Assembly: GCA_902493535.1 (NCBI GenBank)
Contig: CABUQG010000003.1
Span: 25,172 to 89,171 of the forward strand
DNA: 64,000 nt
Reading direction: 5' to 3'
From: an uncultured Collinsella sp.
GTDB taxonomy: Bacteria > Actinomycetota > Coriobacteriia > Coriobacteriales > Coriobacteriaceae
Shown here: one piece after another, positions 26,889 through 36,447 of the stretch
Layout: each line of letters begins with the position of its first letter
How positions within the stretch are numbered: position 1 is the first letter of the stretch
Notes under the pieces: model-generated
The model's input: only the letters and a program-made list of their open reading frames with translations
Told to the model about the DNA's origin: nothing
The model's database searches: none
Position numbers and translations under genes: made by a program

Positions 26889-29192
26889 CTAGTGACGCTT
26901 GCGGGCGGCCGTTGCCTTGCGGACGGAGGTCTTCTTGGTCGGAGCCTTTTCCTCGGCTGGAGCGGCGGGGGAGACCGGGGCCTCCTTGGCGGGCTCGGTC
27001 TTTGCCGTAGCCTTCGAAGCGGTCTTGACCTCGGCGGCCTTCGGTGCCGGCTCGGCCTTTACTGCGGGCTTGTCCTCGGCCTTAGCCTCTGCCTTGGGAG
27101 CAGCAGCCTTGGTCGTGGCCTTTTTGGCCGTCGTGGTAGTGCGCTTGCGCGTGGTGGTCTTGGCGGCCGGCTTTGCCTCGACAGCTGCCTTGCCCTTGGG
27201 CTCGGCGGGCGTCTCCTCGAGCTTGGCGGCCGGCTTTGCGGCTGCCTTAGTCGAGGCGGCCTTTTTGGTCGTCGACTTCGTAGCCGCGGCCTTCTTGGCA
27301 GTCGTGGTCTTGGTCGCGGCCGTCTTCTTGGCAGCGGTCTTGGCCGGAGCCTTTGCCGCAGGCTTAGCCTCGGCGGTGGCGGTCTCGGCCTTTACCTCGG
27401 GAGCAACCTCGGCCTCGGCAGCTTTCTTGGCAGCGGCGGTCGTGCGCTTGCGCGTGGTCGTTGCCTTGGCAGTAGTTGCCTTAGCGGCGCTAGTCTTGCT
27501 AGCAGCGGCCTTCGTGGTCGTGGCCTTCTTAGCCGTCGTCTTGCGGGTGGTCGTCTTCTTGGCGGCAGGTTTCGCTGCGGGCTTAACTTCGGCATCGGCA
27601 GCCGGCTTCTCCTCGGCCTTGGGCTCCTCAGCAGCAGCGGGCTCCTTAACGGGCGCCGCAGGCTCGGCCTCAGCAGCAATCGGCTCCTCTACGGCCATAG
27701 CAGCCTTCACAGCCGCCGGGCGCTCAATCTCCGGATGCATAAAGAAGTACAGGTCCAGATACTTATCGGCCGAGCGCGTCCAGCTAAAGTCCTGGCTCAT
27801 GGCCTGCGTGACCAGCTTGTTCCATGCCTCACGGTTATCCCAGAAGAGGCGCGCCGCGCGGAAGACCGCGTCGCCCATCTCGTCGCCGTTAAAGTTACTA
27901 AATGAGAAGCCCGTGCCCTCGCCGGTAAACTCGTTATACGGGATCACCGTGTCCTTCAGGCCACCGGTCTCGCGCACGATGGGCAGGGTGCCGTAGCGCA
28001 TGGCGATGATCTGCGACAGACCGCAAGGCTCAAACTTCGAAGGCATCAGGAACATATCGGCGGCGGCGTACATGCGCTGCGACAGCGCCGGGTCAAATTC
28101 GATGCGTGCGGCCATGGTGCCGGGGTACTTGTCCTGGAAGTAGCGCAGGCCGTCCTCGTAGTCGCGGTCGCCGGTGCCCAGCACCGCCACCTGCACGCCG
28201 CCGGACAGGATGCGGTCGAGCGCGTACATGACCAGGTCCATGCCCTTCTGGCGCGTCAGGCGCGTGACCATAACCATGAGCGGGCGGTCGTCGCGAACCT
28301 CGAGCCCCAGCTCTTCCTGCAGCTTGGCCTTGCACACAGCCTTGCCGGAACGGTCGTCGACCGTGTAGTTTGCGGCAATGCGCTTGTCGGTCGCCGGGTC
28401 AAAGCCCGCAACGTCAATGCCGTTGAGGATGCCCTGCAGCGCGTAAGAGCGCTCGCGCAGCACACCGTCCAGGCCCTCGCCAAACTCGGGCGTCTGGATC
28501 TCGTTGGCATAGGTGGGGCTCACCGTGGTGATGGCATCGGCATAGTGCAGCGCGCCCAGCATGTAGTTGATGCTGCAGGCGTCGCAGCGCAGCTGCGAGG
28601 CGGCCGCGGGAATATGCGCCACACCCAGGATGTCCTCCATCACGGTGTCGCTAAACTGGCCCTGGAACGCCACGTTGTGGATCGAGAACACGGTCTTGAC
28701 GCGGTCGTACAGCGGCAGGCCCTGGTAGAACTCGCGCAGAAACACGGGCGCCAGTGCCGTCTGCCAGTCGTTGCAGTGCAGGATGTCGCACTCAAAGCCT
28801 GCCGGCAGGTGCTGCAGGCTCTCGGTGATGGCCTTGGAGAAGAATGCAAAACGCTCGCCGTCGTCAAAGAAGCCATACGGATAGTCACGCGCAAAGTAGC
28901 GCTCGTTGTCCACGAACATATAGGTGACGCCGTCGCGCTCGAGCTTCTCCAGCCCGCAGTACTCATTGCGCCAGCCCAGGCTCACGTAAAAGTCGGCAAA
29001 GTGCTCCATCTGCGCCTTGTACTCGTCCTTGATGGTGGCGTACTTGGGCACCATCACGATAACCTCGGCGCCGGCGCGCACGAGTGCCGCAGGCAGCGAG
29101 CCCGCCACGTCACCCAGGCCACCGGTCTTAACAAACGGTGCGCACTCGGCCGAGGCAAACACGATCTGCATCTTTTTGCTGGAATCAGCCAT
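26889..29192 (-). CDS. glgA: Glycogen synthase GlgA with a ~270-residue histone-H1-like C-terminal tail
   Basis: GlgA (GT5) extends alpha-1,4-glucan from ADP-glucose. The catalytic part (about residues 8-490) shows the ADP-glucose motif FVKTGGLGDVAGSLP, HCNDWQTALAP, TVSPTYANEIQTPEFG and the C-terminal MPSKFEPCGLSQIIAMRYGT. After YFFMHPEIERPAAVKAA an extension of about 270 residues begins. It is almost only Ala, Lys, Thr, Pro and Glu with repeated KKTTTRK, AAKKA and KPAAK words, ending ATAARKRH. Typical GlgA proteins are about 480 residues. I set the start at 29192 (MADSSKK), with GGGAG 5 nt upstream. The tail's role is unknown. Confidence 0.93.
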   Translation of the reverse strand: MADSSKKMQIVFASAECAPFVKTGGLGDVAGSLPAALVRAGAEVIVMVPKYATIKDEYKAQMEHFADFYVSLGWRNEYCGLEKLERDGVTYMFVDNERYFARDYPYGFFDDGERFAFFSKAITESLQHLPAGFECDILHCNDWQTALAPVFLREFYQGLPLYDRVKTVFSIHNVAFQGQFSDTVMEDILGVAHIPAAASQLRCDACSINYMLGALHYADAITTVSPTYANEIQTPEFGEGLDGVLRERSYALQGILNGIDVAGFDPATDKRIAANYTVDDRSGKAVCKAKLQEELGLEVRDDRPLMVMVTRLTRQKGMDLVMYALDRILSGGVQVAVLGTGDRDYEDGLRYFQDKYPGTMAARIEFDPALSQRMYAAADMFLMPSKFEPCGLSQIIAMRYGTLPIVRETGGLKDTVIPYNEFTGEGTGFSFSNFNGDEMGDAVFRAARLFWDNREAWNKLVTQAMSQDFSWTRSADKYLDLYFFMHPEIERPAAVKAAMAVEEPIAAEAEPAAPVKEPAAAEEPKAEEKPAADAEVKPAAKPAAKKTTTRKTTAKKATTTKAAASKTSAAKATTAKATTTRKRTTAAAKKAAEAEVAPEVKAETATAEAKPAAKAPAKTAAKKTAATKTTTAKKAAATKSTTKKAASTKAAAKPAAKLEETPAEPKGKAAVEAKPAAKTTTRKRTTTTAKKATTKAAAPKAEAKAEDKPAVKAEPAPKAAEVKTASKATAKTEPAKEAPVSPAAPAEEKAPTKKTSVRKATAARKRH

Positions 29193-29282
29193 ATTGTCTC
29201 CCATGTTGTTATTCGAGAATAGCCGCCAGGCGCGAACCGGGCGGCTATTCTACATGTTACGAGCGATGTTGCGGTGCCAACG

Positions 29283-30410
29283 TTAACGTACGATGGTGGT
29301 GTCGGAAGTTAACGGAGCCTTGCCCAGCACCAGGATGTTCTCGGGCGTGCCGCGAAGCTCGGTGTTGGTGGGAACCACGTTGTTCTTGTCCAGGATGGCG
29401 TTTTCGACGCGTGCGCCGCTCTTGATGATGCAGCTCTGGTTGATGATCGAGTTGGTCACCGAAGCGCCTTCCTCGACTACGACGCCGCGCGACAGGATCG
29501 AGTTGCGCACGGTGCCTTTGATGATGCAGCCGGCCGAGATGATCGAGTTGCACGCGTGGCTGCCGGTCGCATAGCGCGAAGGCGGCACGTCGTGAGCCTT
29601 GGTCAGGATCGGGCGCTCGGGGTCAAAGAGCTGATCGGCCACGGTCTGGTCGAGCAGGTCCATGCTGCGGCGGTACAGCGACTTCTCGCTAAACACGCCC
29701 ACGACCTCGCCCTTGTACTCGTAGCTGCACACGTCGATGTTGCCAAAGTCGCCCTGGAGTGCCTCGAGCAGGTCCAGATAGTCGGCGGCCTGGTAGTGGT
29801 CGATAATCTCGAGCAGCGTCTCGCGGTTGACGATGCAGCAGTCCATAGAGGCGTTGTCGCCGTACACGACGCCGGCGCTCACGCCCGTCAGGCGGCCGTT
29901 CTCGTTAATCTCGAGTTTGGTCTCGTCATCGACGTTGCGCGTGGCCTTGCAGTACACCACGGTCATCTGGGCGCCGGAGTTCTCGTGTGCGTCGATGATG
30001 GTGTTGAGGTCCATGTTAAAGATGATGTTGGTGCCCATCATCACGACATAGGGCTTGTCCGAGCGCTGGAACAGCGTCTTGTTGGAGATGATGTCGCGCA
30101 GCAGGAAGCGCATGCCGCCCTTGGTGGTGCCATACGCGTTGCCGGGCACCATGAACAGGCCGCCCTTCTTGCGGTCCAGGCCCCAGTCCTTACCCGAGCC
30201 CACGTGGTCGATCAGCGAGCGGTAGTTTCCCGGCATAACGACGCCGACGGTCTTGATGCCTGCATTCATCATGTTGGACAGCGGGAAGTCGATCAGGCGG
30301 TAGCGGCCCAAAAAGGGAACGGACGCGATGGGACGGTCCTTGAGCAGTACGCTGCCGTAGGTCGAAGAGTAGTTAGCGGTGATATAACCGATGGCCTTGC
30401 GATTGATCAT
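29283..30410 (-). CDS. glgD: Glucose-1-phosphate adenylyltransferase-like subunit GlgD
   Basis: GlgD is the paralog of GlgC that in Gram-positive bacteria forms a heterotetramer with it and modulates activity. The 375-residue protein begins MINRKAIGYITANYSSTYGSVLL, in which the usual AGGxGxRL pyrophosphorylase loop is replaced, so it is probably a regulatory rather than catalytic subunit. LGRYRLIDFPLSNMMNAG and the C-terminal left-handed helix repeats are kept. The ATG at 30410 lies 4 nt past the glgC stop and is preceded by GGGGGA. Confidence 0.93.
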   Translation of the reverse strand: MINRKAIGYITANYSSTYGSVLLKDRPIASVPFLGRYRLIDFPLSNMMNAGIKTVGVVMPGNYRSLIDHVGSGKDWGLDRKKGGLFMVPGNAYGTTKGGMRFLLRDIISNKTLFQRSDKPYVVMMGTNIIFNMDLNTIIDAHENSGAQMTVVYCKATRNVDDETKLEINENGRLTGVSAGVVYGDNASMDCCIVNRETLLEIIDHYQAADYLDLLEALQGDFGNIDVCSYEYKGEVVGVFSEKSLYRRSMDLLDQTVADQLFDPERPILTKAHDVPPSRYATGSHACNSIISAGCIIKGTVRNSILSRGVVVEEGASVTNSIINQSCIIKSGARVENAILDKNNVVPTNTELRGTPENILVLGKAPLTSDTTIVR

Positions 30411-30414
30411 CGGA

Positions 30415-31563
30415 TCATTCCCCCTTCCCGATAACGACGTCATTTCCAACGACGGCCGTATCCTTGGTGGTATCGACAGAGCCGAGCTTCACGCCCTCTT
30501 CGACCGTGGAGTTCTCGCCCAAAATAGCGCGGCAGATGTGCGCGCCGCTCTTAACGTGCGCACCCGGCAGCAGCACGGAGTCCTCGACCACGGCGCGCTC
30601 CTCGATGATGACATCGGTCGAAATGATCGAGTGACGAGCGGTGCCGTAGATTTTGCAGCCGTTGGAGACCAGGCAATCGTCCAGGCGGCCGTCCGGGCCA
30701 ATGTAGTGCGGCGGACGCGTGGTGATGTTGGACATGATGGGGAAGTGCTTGTCGAACAGATCGAACTCGGGGTTGTTGCCCAGCAGGTCCATCGAGGTCT
30801 CGTGGAAGCTGGCGATGGTGCCGACGTCCTTCCAAAAGCCGTGGAACTCGTAGCTGTACAGGCGCTTGCCCTCGCCGAGCAGCTTGGGGATGATGTCCTT
30901 GCCAAAGTCGTGGCTCGAGCGCTGGTCCAGAGCGTCCTCTTCGAGCGCCTCGATCAGCACGTCGGCCGAGAAGATGTAGATGCCCATGGACGCGAGGTTC
31001 GAATCGGGCTTATCGGGCTTCTCGGTGAACTTGGTGATACGGCCGTCCTCGGGGTCGGTGGTCAGGATGCCAAAGCGGCTGGCCTCCTCCCACGGCACGG
31101 GCATAACGCTCACCGTGAGGTCGGCGTTGTTCTCAATGTGCGTCTTGAGCATCTTGCGGTAGTCCATGCGATACAGGTGATCGCCCGAAAGAATCAGGAC
31201 GTACTTGGGGTCGTTGGCTTTGATGTAGTCGAGGTTCTGCGTAATGGCGTCGGCCGTGCCCGCATACCAGGCGCCGCCGGTCTGCGTCTCGTACGGCGGC
31301 AGGATTGACACGCCACCGTCGCGGCTGTCCAGATCCCACGCCTCGCCGGAGCCCACGTAGGCATGCAGCAGGTAGGGGCGATACTGCGTCAGAACGCCCA
31401 CCGTGTCGATGCCCGAGTTAGAGCAGTTGGACAGCGAAAAGTCGATAATGCGGAACTTGCCACCAAAGCTAACCGCCGGCTTAGCGATCTTTTGGGTGAG
31501 TGCCCCCAATCGGCTGCCCTGTCCTCCTGCGAGGAGCATCGCGATGCATTCTTTCTTACTCAT
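30415..31563 (-). CDS. glgC: Glucose-1-phosphate adenylyltransferase GlgC
   Basis: GlgC makes ADP-glucose from glucose-1-phosphate and ATP, the committed step of glycogen synthesis. The 382-residue protein shows AMLLAGGQGSRLGALT, the catalytic pyrophosphorylase loop, then KPAVSFGGKFRIIDFSLSN, LILSGDHLYRMDYRKML and FTEKPDKPDSNLASMGIYIF. A C-terminal beta-helix is present. It is followed 4 nt later by glgD and preceded by glgP 107 nt upstream. Allosteric control is likely but cannot be read. Confidence 0.96.
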   Translation of the reverse strand: MSKKECIAMLLAGGQGSRLGALTQKIAKPAVSFGGKFRIIDFSLSNCSNSGIDTVGVLTQYRPYLLHAYVGSGEAWDLDSRDGGVSILPPYETQTGGAWYAGTADAITQNLDYIKANDPKYVLILSGDHLYRMDYRKMLKTHIENNADLTVSVMPVPWEEASRFGILTTDPEDGRITKFTEKPDKPDSNLASMGIYIFSADVLIEALEEDALDQRSSHDFGKDIIPKLLGEGKRLYSYEFHGFWKDVGTIASFHETSMDLLGNNPEFDLFDKHFPIMSNITTRPPHYIGPDGRLDDCLVSNGCKIYGTARHSIISTDVIIEERAVVEDSVLLPGAHVKSGAHICRAILGENSTVEEGVKLGSVDTTKDTAVVGNDVVIGKGE

Positions 31564-31670
31564 CGATTTCTCCTTCTGTCATCGATGTTCCTAAACCCAT
31601 TAGCGACGGGCGCGGCGCAACGTCACGCCCGTCGAGTAATGCCGTGCTGGCATAAGGGAGCTCGCGGCCT

Positions 31671-34097
31671 TTACGCGTGCCAGATCTCGTCGCGGTACTC
31701 GCGAATGGTGCGGTCGCTCGAGAACCAGCCCGAGGAGGCGGTGTTGAGCAGCGCCTTGCGGTTCCAGGTCTCCTGGTCACCATAGCTGTTCGTGAGCTTC
31801 TCCCACGCATCCACGTAGCTACGGAAGTCGGCCATGACTAGGTCGGGGTCGTTGTTGTTCATGAGCTCGTTGTAGATGCTCTCGAAGTTGCCAGAAAGAC
31901 CCGCAAAGGTGTTGTCCTTGAGCTCGTCCATCACGCGGCCCAGACGCTCGCGGTCGCCGTTGAGGGTATCCCACGCAAAGTAGCTGTTGGATGCCCAGAG
32001 CTGCTCGACCTCGGGGGCGGTCAGGCCAAAGATGGCCTCGTTCTCGCGACCGGCCAGGTCGGCGATCTCGATGTTGGCGCCGTCGAGGGTACCCAGCGTA
32101 ATGGCGCCGTTCATCATGAGCTTCATGTTGGACGTGCCCGAGGCCTCCTTGCCGGCCGTGGAGATCTGCTCCGAGATCTCGGCGGCGGGGTAGATGAGCT
32201 GGGCGTTGCTCACACGGAAGTTGGGGATAAAGCAGACCTTCATGACCTCGTTGACGCGCGGGTCGTTGTTGATGACATCGGCCACGGAGTTAATGAGACG
32301 GATGGTCTCCTTGGCAAAGGTGTAGCTCGAGGCAGCCTTGCCGCTAAAGATGAAGGTCGTCGGCGTCACGTGGAAGTTGGGATCGGCGATGCGACGGTTG
32401 TATATGTCCATCACCTTCATGATGTTCATGAGCTGGCGCTTGTAGGCGTGGAAGCGCTTTGCCTGAACATCGAAGACGGTGTTGGGGTCAATGACCAGAC
32501 CGGTCTCGGCCTTAACGTAGGCGGCAAGACGCTCCTTGTTGGCGCGCTTGGAGGCACCCACGGCCTTCAGGAACTCGGTATCGTTCTGGAACTCTTTGAG
32601 TTTCTCCAGCTCAAAGGCGTTCTTCAGCCAGCCGTCGCCAATGGCCTCGGTCACGAGCTTGGCGTAGGTGGGGTTGGCCTCGGCAAAGAAGCGACGGTGC
32701 GAGATGCCGTTGGTCTTGTTGTTGAACTTCTCGGGCGTCAGGGCATAGAAGTCCTTGAGCACGATGTTCTTGATGATGTCGGAGTGGATCTTGGCCACGC
32801 CGTTGACGCTGTGGCTGCAGATCACGGACAGGTTGGCCATGCGAATCTCGCCGTCCCACAGGATGGCGGTCTGACGCAGGCGCTCCTGCCAGCCCTCCTG
32901 CGTGGTGTCGAACGACTCGTGCCAACGACGGCTGATCTCGTCGATAATCTGGTACACGCGGGGGAGGAGCTTGGAGAACATGCCGATGGGCCACTTCTCC
33001 AGGGCCTCGGGCAGGATGGTGTGGTTGGTGTAGCTCACGACCTGCGTCACGATGTTCCAGGCGTCATCCCACTCGAGCTTCTTCTCGTCGATGAGGATGC
33101 GCATGAGCTCGGGGCCGCACATGGCGGGATGGGTATCGTTGGTGTGGATGGCCACAAACTGCGGCAGCAGCTCCCAGTTCTCGCCGTGCTCCTTCTCGAA
33201 GGTGTCGAGCAGGCTGTAGATGCCGGCCGAGACAAACAGGTACTCCTGCTTCAGGCGCAACAGACGGCCGTGCTCGCCGGCGTCGTTGGGGTAGAGGATG
33301 GCGCTGATGGCCTCGGCCTCGGCGCGCTCGGCGTCGGCCAGGGCATAGTCGCCGCGGTTGAAGGCCTCCAGATCGAAGTGCTCCTCGACCGGCTCAGCGG
33401 CCCAGACGCGCAGCTTGTTGACGGTCTCGCCGGCATAGCCCACCACGGGGATGTCATAAGGGACGGCCAGGATGTCCTGCGTGTCCACCGTGCGGTAGAA
33501 CGTGCGGCCGTTCTCCTCAAAGCCCTCAACATGGCCACCAAACTTAATAGTCACGGCCTTGTCCTGACGACGGACCTCCCAGGGATACCCGTGGGTGAGC
33601 CACTCGTCCGTAGCCTCGACCTGGCTGCCGTTGACGATCTCCTGCTTAAACAGGCCGTAGCGGTAGCGCATGCCGTTGCCGTAGCCGGCGATGCCCTCGG
33701 CTGCCATGGAATCCAGGAAGCATGCGGCCAGACGGCCCAGGCCACCGTTGCCCAACGCCGGATCGGGCTCCTGGTTCTCGATGACGGATAGGTCAAATCC
33801 CATGTCATCGAGCGCCTCGGCGACCATGTCGCGCACGCCAAAGTTGAGCAGGTAGTTGTCGAGCAGGCGGCCGATCAAAAACTCGATCGAGAAGTAGTAC
33901 ACGCGCTTCTTACCCTCGGCGGTGGCGCGGGCGTCACTCTTGGTGGCAACGGTGCGTGCCTTCTCGGCCACGAGCTTGGCCAGGGCGTTAAAGCGGTCGA
34001 GGTCGCTGGCGGCCTCGACGCTCTTGCCACTGATGCTCATGACAGCATCGCGATAGAGCTCGGTAAACTCCTGCTTGTTGTCGAAGATCTTATTCAT
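31671..34097 (-). CDS. glgP: Glycogen/alpha-glucan phosphorylase
   Basis: GlgP releases glucose-1-phosphate from glycogen ends using PLP. The 808-residue protein shows DPALGNGGLGRLAACFLDS, YPWEVRR, AIHTNDTHPAMC and NGISHRRF. Near the C-terminus it has the PLP-lysine motif EASGTSNMKLMMNGAITLGTLDGANIE. Length and motifs are normal. It sits between the synthesis genes glgB and glgC, so degradation and synthesis are encoded together. Confidence 0.97.
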   Translation of the reverse strand: MNKIFDNKQEFTELYRDAVMSISGKSVEAASDLDRFNALAKLVAEKARTVATKSDARATAEGKKRVYYFSIEFLIGRLLDNYLLNFGVRDMVAEALDDMGFDLSVIENQEPDPALGNGGLGRLAACFLDSMAAEGIAGYGNGMRYRYGLFKQEIVNGSQVEATDEWLTHGYPWEVRRQDKAVTIKFGGHVEGFEENGRTFYRTVDTQDILAVPYDIPVVGYAGETVNKLRVWAAEPVEEHFDLEAFNRGDYALADAERAEAEAISAILYPNDAGEHGRLLRLKQEYLFVSAGIYSLLDTFEKEHGENWELLPQFVAIHTNDTHPAMCGPELMRILIDEKKLEWDDAWNIVTQVVSYTNHTILPEALEKWPIGMFSKLLPRVYQIIDEISRRWHESFDTTQEGWQERLRQTAILWDGEIRMANLSVICSHSVNGVAKIHSDIIKNIVLKDFYALTPEKFNNKTNGISHRRFFAEANPTYAKLVTEAIGDGWLKNAFELEKLKEFQNDTEFLKAVGASKRANKERLAAYVKAETGLVIDPNTVFDVQAKRFHAYKRQLMNIMKVMDIYNRRIADPNFHVTPTTFIFSGKAASSYTFAKETIRLINSVADVINNDPRVNEVMKVCFIPNFRVSNAQLIYPAAEISEQISTAGKEASGTSNMKLMMNGAITLGTLDGANIEIADLAGRENEAIFGLTAPEVEQLWASNSYFAWDTLNGDRERLGRVMDELKDNTFAGLSGNFESIYNELMNNNDPDLVMADFRSYVDAWEKLTNSYGDQETWNRKALLNTASSGWFSSDRTIREYRDEIWHA

Positions 34098-34191
34098 ACG
34101 TTCCTTTCCCCCGGGGATGTTTCTCCCGGAACGGTTTTGACTTGTATCCTACGCCCCCGCGGGGCGGGTGATTACAGCTGTAACGGCTTTG

Positions 34192-36447
34192 TTACGCATC
34201 CTTGCCAGATGCTTTAACAGCGCCTGTCTTAGCCTTGGGAGCAGCCTTTTTATTGGTTGCCTTCTTGGCCTTGGGCTTAGCCGTAGCCTTGGCAGCGGGC
34301 TTGGCGGACTTCGCCTTAACCGGAGCCTTCTTGGCAGCCGCGGTCTTGGGCTTCACCGAGGACGTGCGCTTACGCGCCGCCTTCTTGGGCTCCTCGATCA
34401 CGGGCGGCTTATAGCTGCTGGGACCGCGGCGCTTAAGCACCACGCCTGCCAGGCCGGGCACCTTAATCTCGATAGAGTCCATCTGCCCGTTCCAGGGATA
34501 GGGCTCGCTCGAGCAGGTGTAGGGTTCCTCGCCGGCGTATCCGCTGCCGCCAAACTCGGGACGGTCGGAGTCAAAGATGACCTCCCAATCGCCCTCGCGC
34601 GGCACGCCCACTCGGAAGCTCTCATAGCTCTCCGGGTCAAAGTTGATCAGGATCACCAGGTCGTCATCGACGTCCTCGCCCTGACGGACAAAGCTCACGA
34701 TGGACTGCTTGGAGTTGTCCGCGTCTATCCAGGTAAAGCCATCGTCGGTGTAGCCGCGCTCGTACAGGGCGGGCTCGGCGGTATACAGGTGGTTAAGCGC
34801 CTTGATGAACGCCTGATGATGACGGTGGGTCTCGTACTCCTCGGTCAGGAACCACTGAATGGACTCGTAGTAGCGCCATTCAATAAACTGGCCGATCTCG
34901 TTGCCCATAAAGTTGAGCTTGGCACCGGGGTGCGTCATCTGGTAGAAGGCCAGCGTGCGCAGGCCGGCAAACTGGCGCCACCAGTCGCCCGGCATACGGC
35001 CGATGAGCGAGCACTTGCCGTGCACGACTTCGTCGTGGCTCAGCGGACAGATAAAGTTCTCGGTAAAGGCATACATGATGGAGAACGTGAGCAGGCCGTG
35101 GTTGCCGGGGCGCCACGGAAAATCGGTCTGCATGTAGTGCAGGGTGTCGTTCATCCAGCCCATGTCCCACTTGTAGTGGAAACCCAGGCCGCCGTCCTGC
35201 GGCGGGTAGGTCACGAGCGGCCACGCGGTGGACTCCTCGGCCATCATCATCACGTCGGGGTAGTGCGCCTCAACAGCACAGTTGACCTGGCGGATAAACG
35301 CGCTGGCGTCCAGGTCCTCCTCGGTACCGTACTTGTTGAACTTCTTTTGGCTGGGATCGTCAATGCCAAAGTTGAGGTACAGCATACTGGACACGCCGTC
35401 CATGCGAATGCCGTCCACGTGGAAGTTCTCAAGCCAGTACAGCACGTTGGAGACCAGGAAGGAGCGTACCTCGCCGCGGGCGAAGTCAAACTTGTGCGTG
35501 CCCCAGTTGGGGTGAATCTCGTGCTCAAACAGCATGTGGCCGTTAAAGGTGGCAAGGCCGTGGGAGTCGGCGCAAAAACCGCCGGGAACCCAGTCCATGA
35601 TCACGCCGATGCCTGCCTCGTGGCACGCATCGATAAAGTGCATGAGCTGCTGCGGGTCGCCGTAGCGCGACGTGGCGGCGTAGTAACCGGTCGTCTGGTA
35701 GCCCCAGGAGCCATCGAAGGGATGCTCCATGAGCGGCATGACTTCGATATGCGTATAGCCCATATCGCGGACGTAGTCCACGAGCTCCACCGACAGGTCG
35801 TCGTAGGTGTAAAACTCACCGCGCTGCGCGGGGAAGGGGTCCATGGGACCGGGGTAGTTGCCGTACTCGTCGGGCTCGCCCTGCGGCGCGTCGCCGTGGC
35901 GCTTCCACGAGCCAATATGCACCTCGTAGATGTTAAGGGGTTGCGACATGTGGTTATGGCCGGCGCGTCGCTTGAGCCAAGCCGCGTCGTTCCACTGGTA
36001 GCCATCGAGGGTCCACAGCACGCTGGCGGTACCCGGAGGGCACTCGGCCTTAAAGGCGTACGGATCGGCCTTGTAGAGCTTTTCGCCCTCGTTGGTCTCG
36101 ATGAGATATTTATAGAGCTGGCCCTGCTTGGCGCCAGGAATAAAACCTTCCCAAATAGCGCTCGTATGCATGGGCACCAGCGGGTTGGCTTGCTCGTCCC
36201 AGTCGTTAAATTCGCCAATGACGTGAACACTCTTTACGCCGGGCGCCCAAACGCAAAAACGCCAGCCGCGCGTACGGTTCTGCGTGTCGGGGTGCGCGCC
36301 CATCTTTTCCCAGCTGCGCTCCCACATTCCAATGCCAAACAGGTAGACATCGTCCTTGGTGAGCTCCGGCGCGTGCGGGGCGGCTTTACGGGTAGCAGGC
36401 TTTTTTGTTGCTGGCTTTAGCTTTGTATCGCTCACGTTTGATCCCAT
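34192..36447 (-). CDS. glgB: 1,4-alpha-glucan branching enzyme GlgB with Lys/Ala-rich tails
   Basis: GlgB (GH13) creates alpha-1,6 branches. The about 750-residue protein has an N-terminal carbohydrate-binding module 48 (FCVWAPGVKSVHVIGEFNDWD), then the barrel with NIYEVHIGSWKRHG, the nucleophile motif GIRMDGVSSMLY, the acid MMMAEESTAWP and PLSHDEVVHGK. After the C-terminal beta domain (about residue 670) a tail of about 80 residues follows, rich in Lys, Ala and Pro (KKAARKRTSS, PAAKATAKPKAKKAT). A shorter Lys/Pro-rich segment lies at the N-terminus. No clear ribosome site decides between starts at 36447 and 36450. Confidence 0.94.
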   Translation of the reverse strand: MGSNVSDTKLKPATKKPATRKAAPHAPELTKDDVYLFGIGMWERSWEKMGAHPDTQNRTRGWRFCVWAPGVKSVHVIGEFNDWDEQANPLVPMHTSAIWEGFIPGAKQGQLYKYLIETNEGEKLYKADPYAFKAECPPGTASVLWTLDGYQWNDAAWLKRRAGHNHMSQPLNIYEVHIGSWKRHGDAPQGEPDEYGNYPGPMDPFPAQRGEFYTYDDLSVELVDYVRDMGYTHIEVMPLMEHPFDGSWGYQTTGYYAATSRYGDPQQLMHFIDACHEAGIGVIMDWVPGGFCADSHGLATFNGHMLFEHEIHPNWGTHKFDFARGEVRSFLVSNVLYWLENFHVDGIRMDGVSSMLYLNFGIDDPSQKKFNKYGTEEDLDASAFIRQVNCAVEAHYPDVMMMAEESTAWPLVTYPPQDGGLGFHYKWDMGWMNDTLHYMQTDFPWRPGNHGLLTFSIMYAFTENFICPLSHDEVVHGKCSLIGRMPGDWWRQFAGLRTLAFYQMTHPGAKLNFMGNEIGQFIEWRYYESIQWFLTEEYETHRHHQAFIKALNHLYTAEPALYERGYTDDGFTWIDADNSKQSIVSFVRQGEDVDDDLVILINFDPESYESFRVGVPREGDWEVIFDSDRPEFGGSGYAGEEPYTCSSEPYPWNGQMDSIEIKVPGLAGVVLKRRGPSSYKPPVIEEPKKAARKRTSSVKPKTAAAKKAPVKAKSAKPAAKATAKPKAKKATNKKAAPKAKTGAVKASGKDA

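Noticed and set aside
34168..36420. A 750-codon + strand open frame opposite glgB
   Set aside because: It is a shadow of GlgB with no motif. Long antisense frames are common in GC-rich genes.
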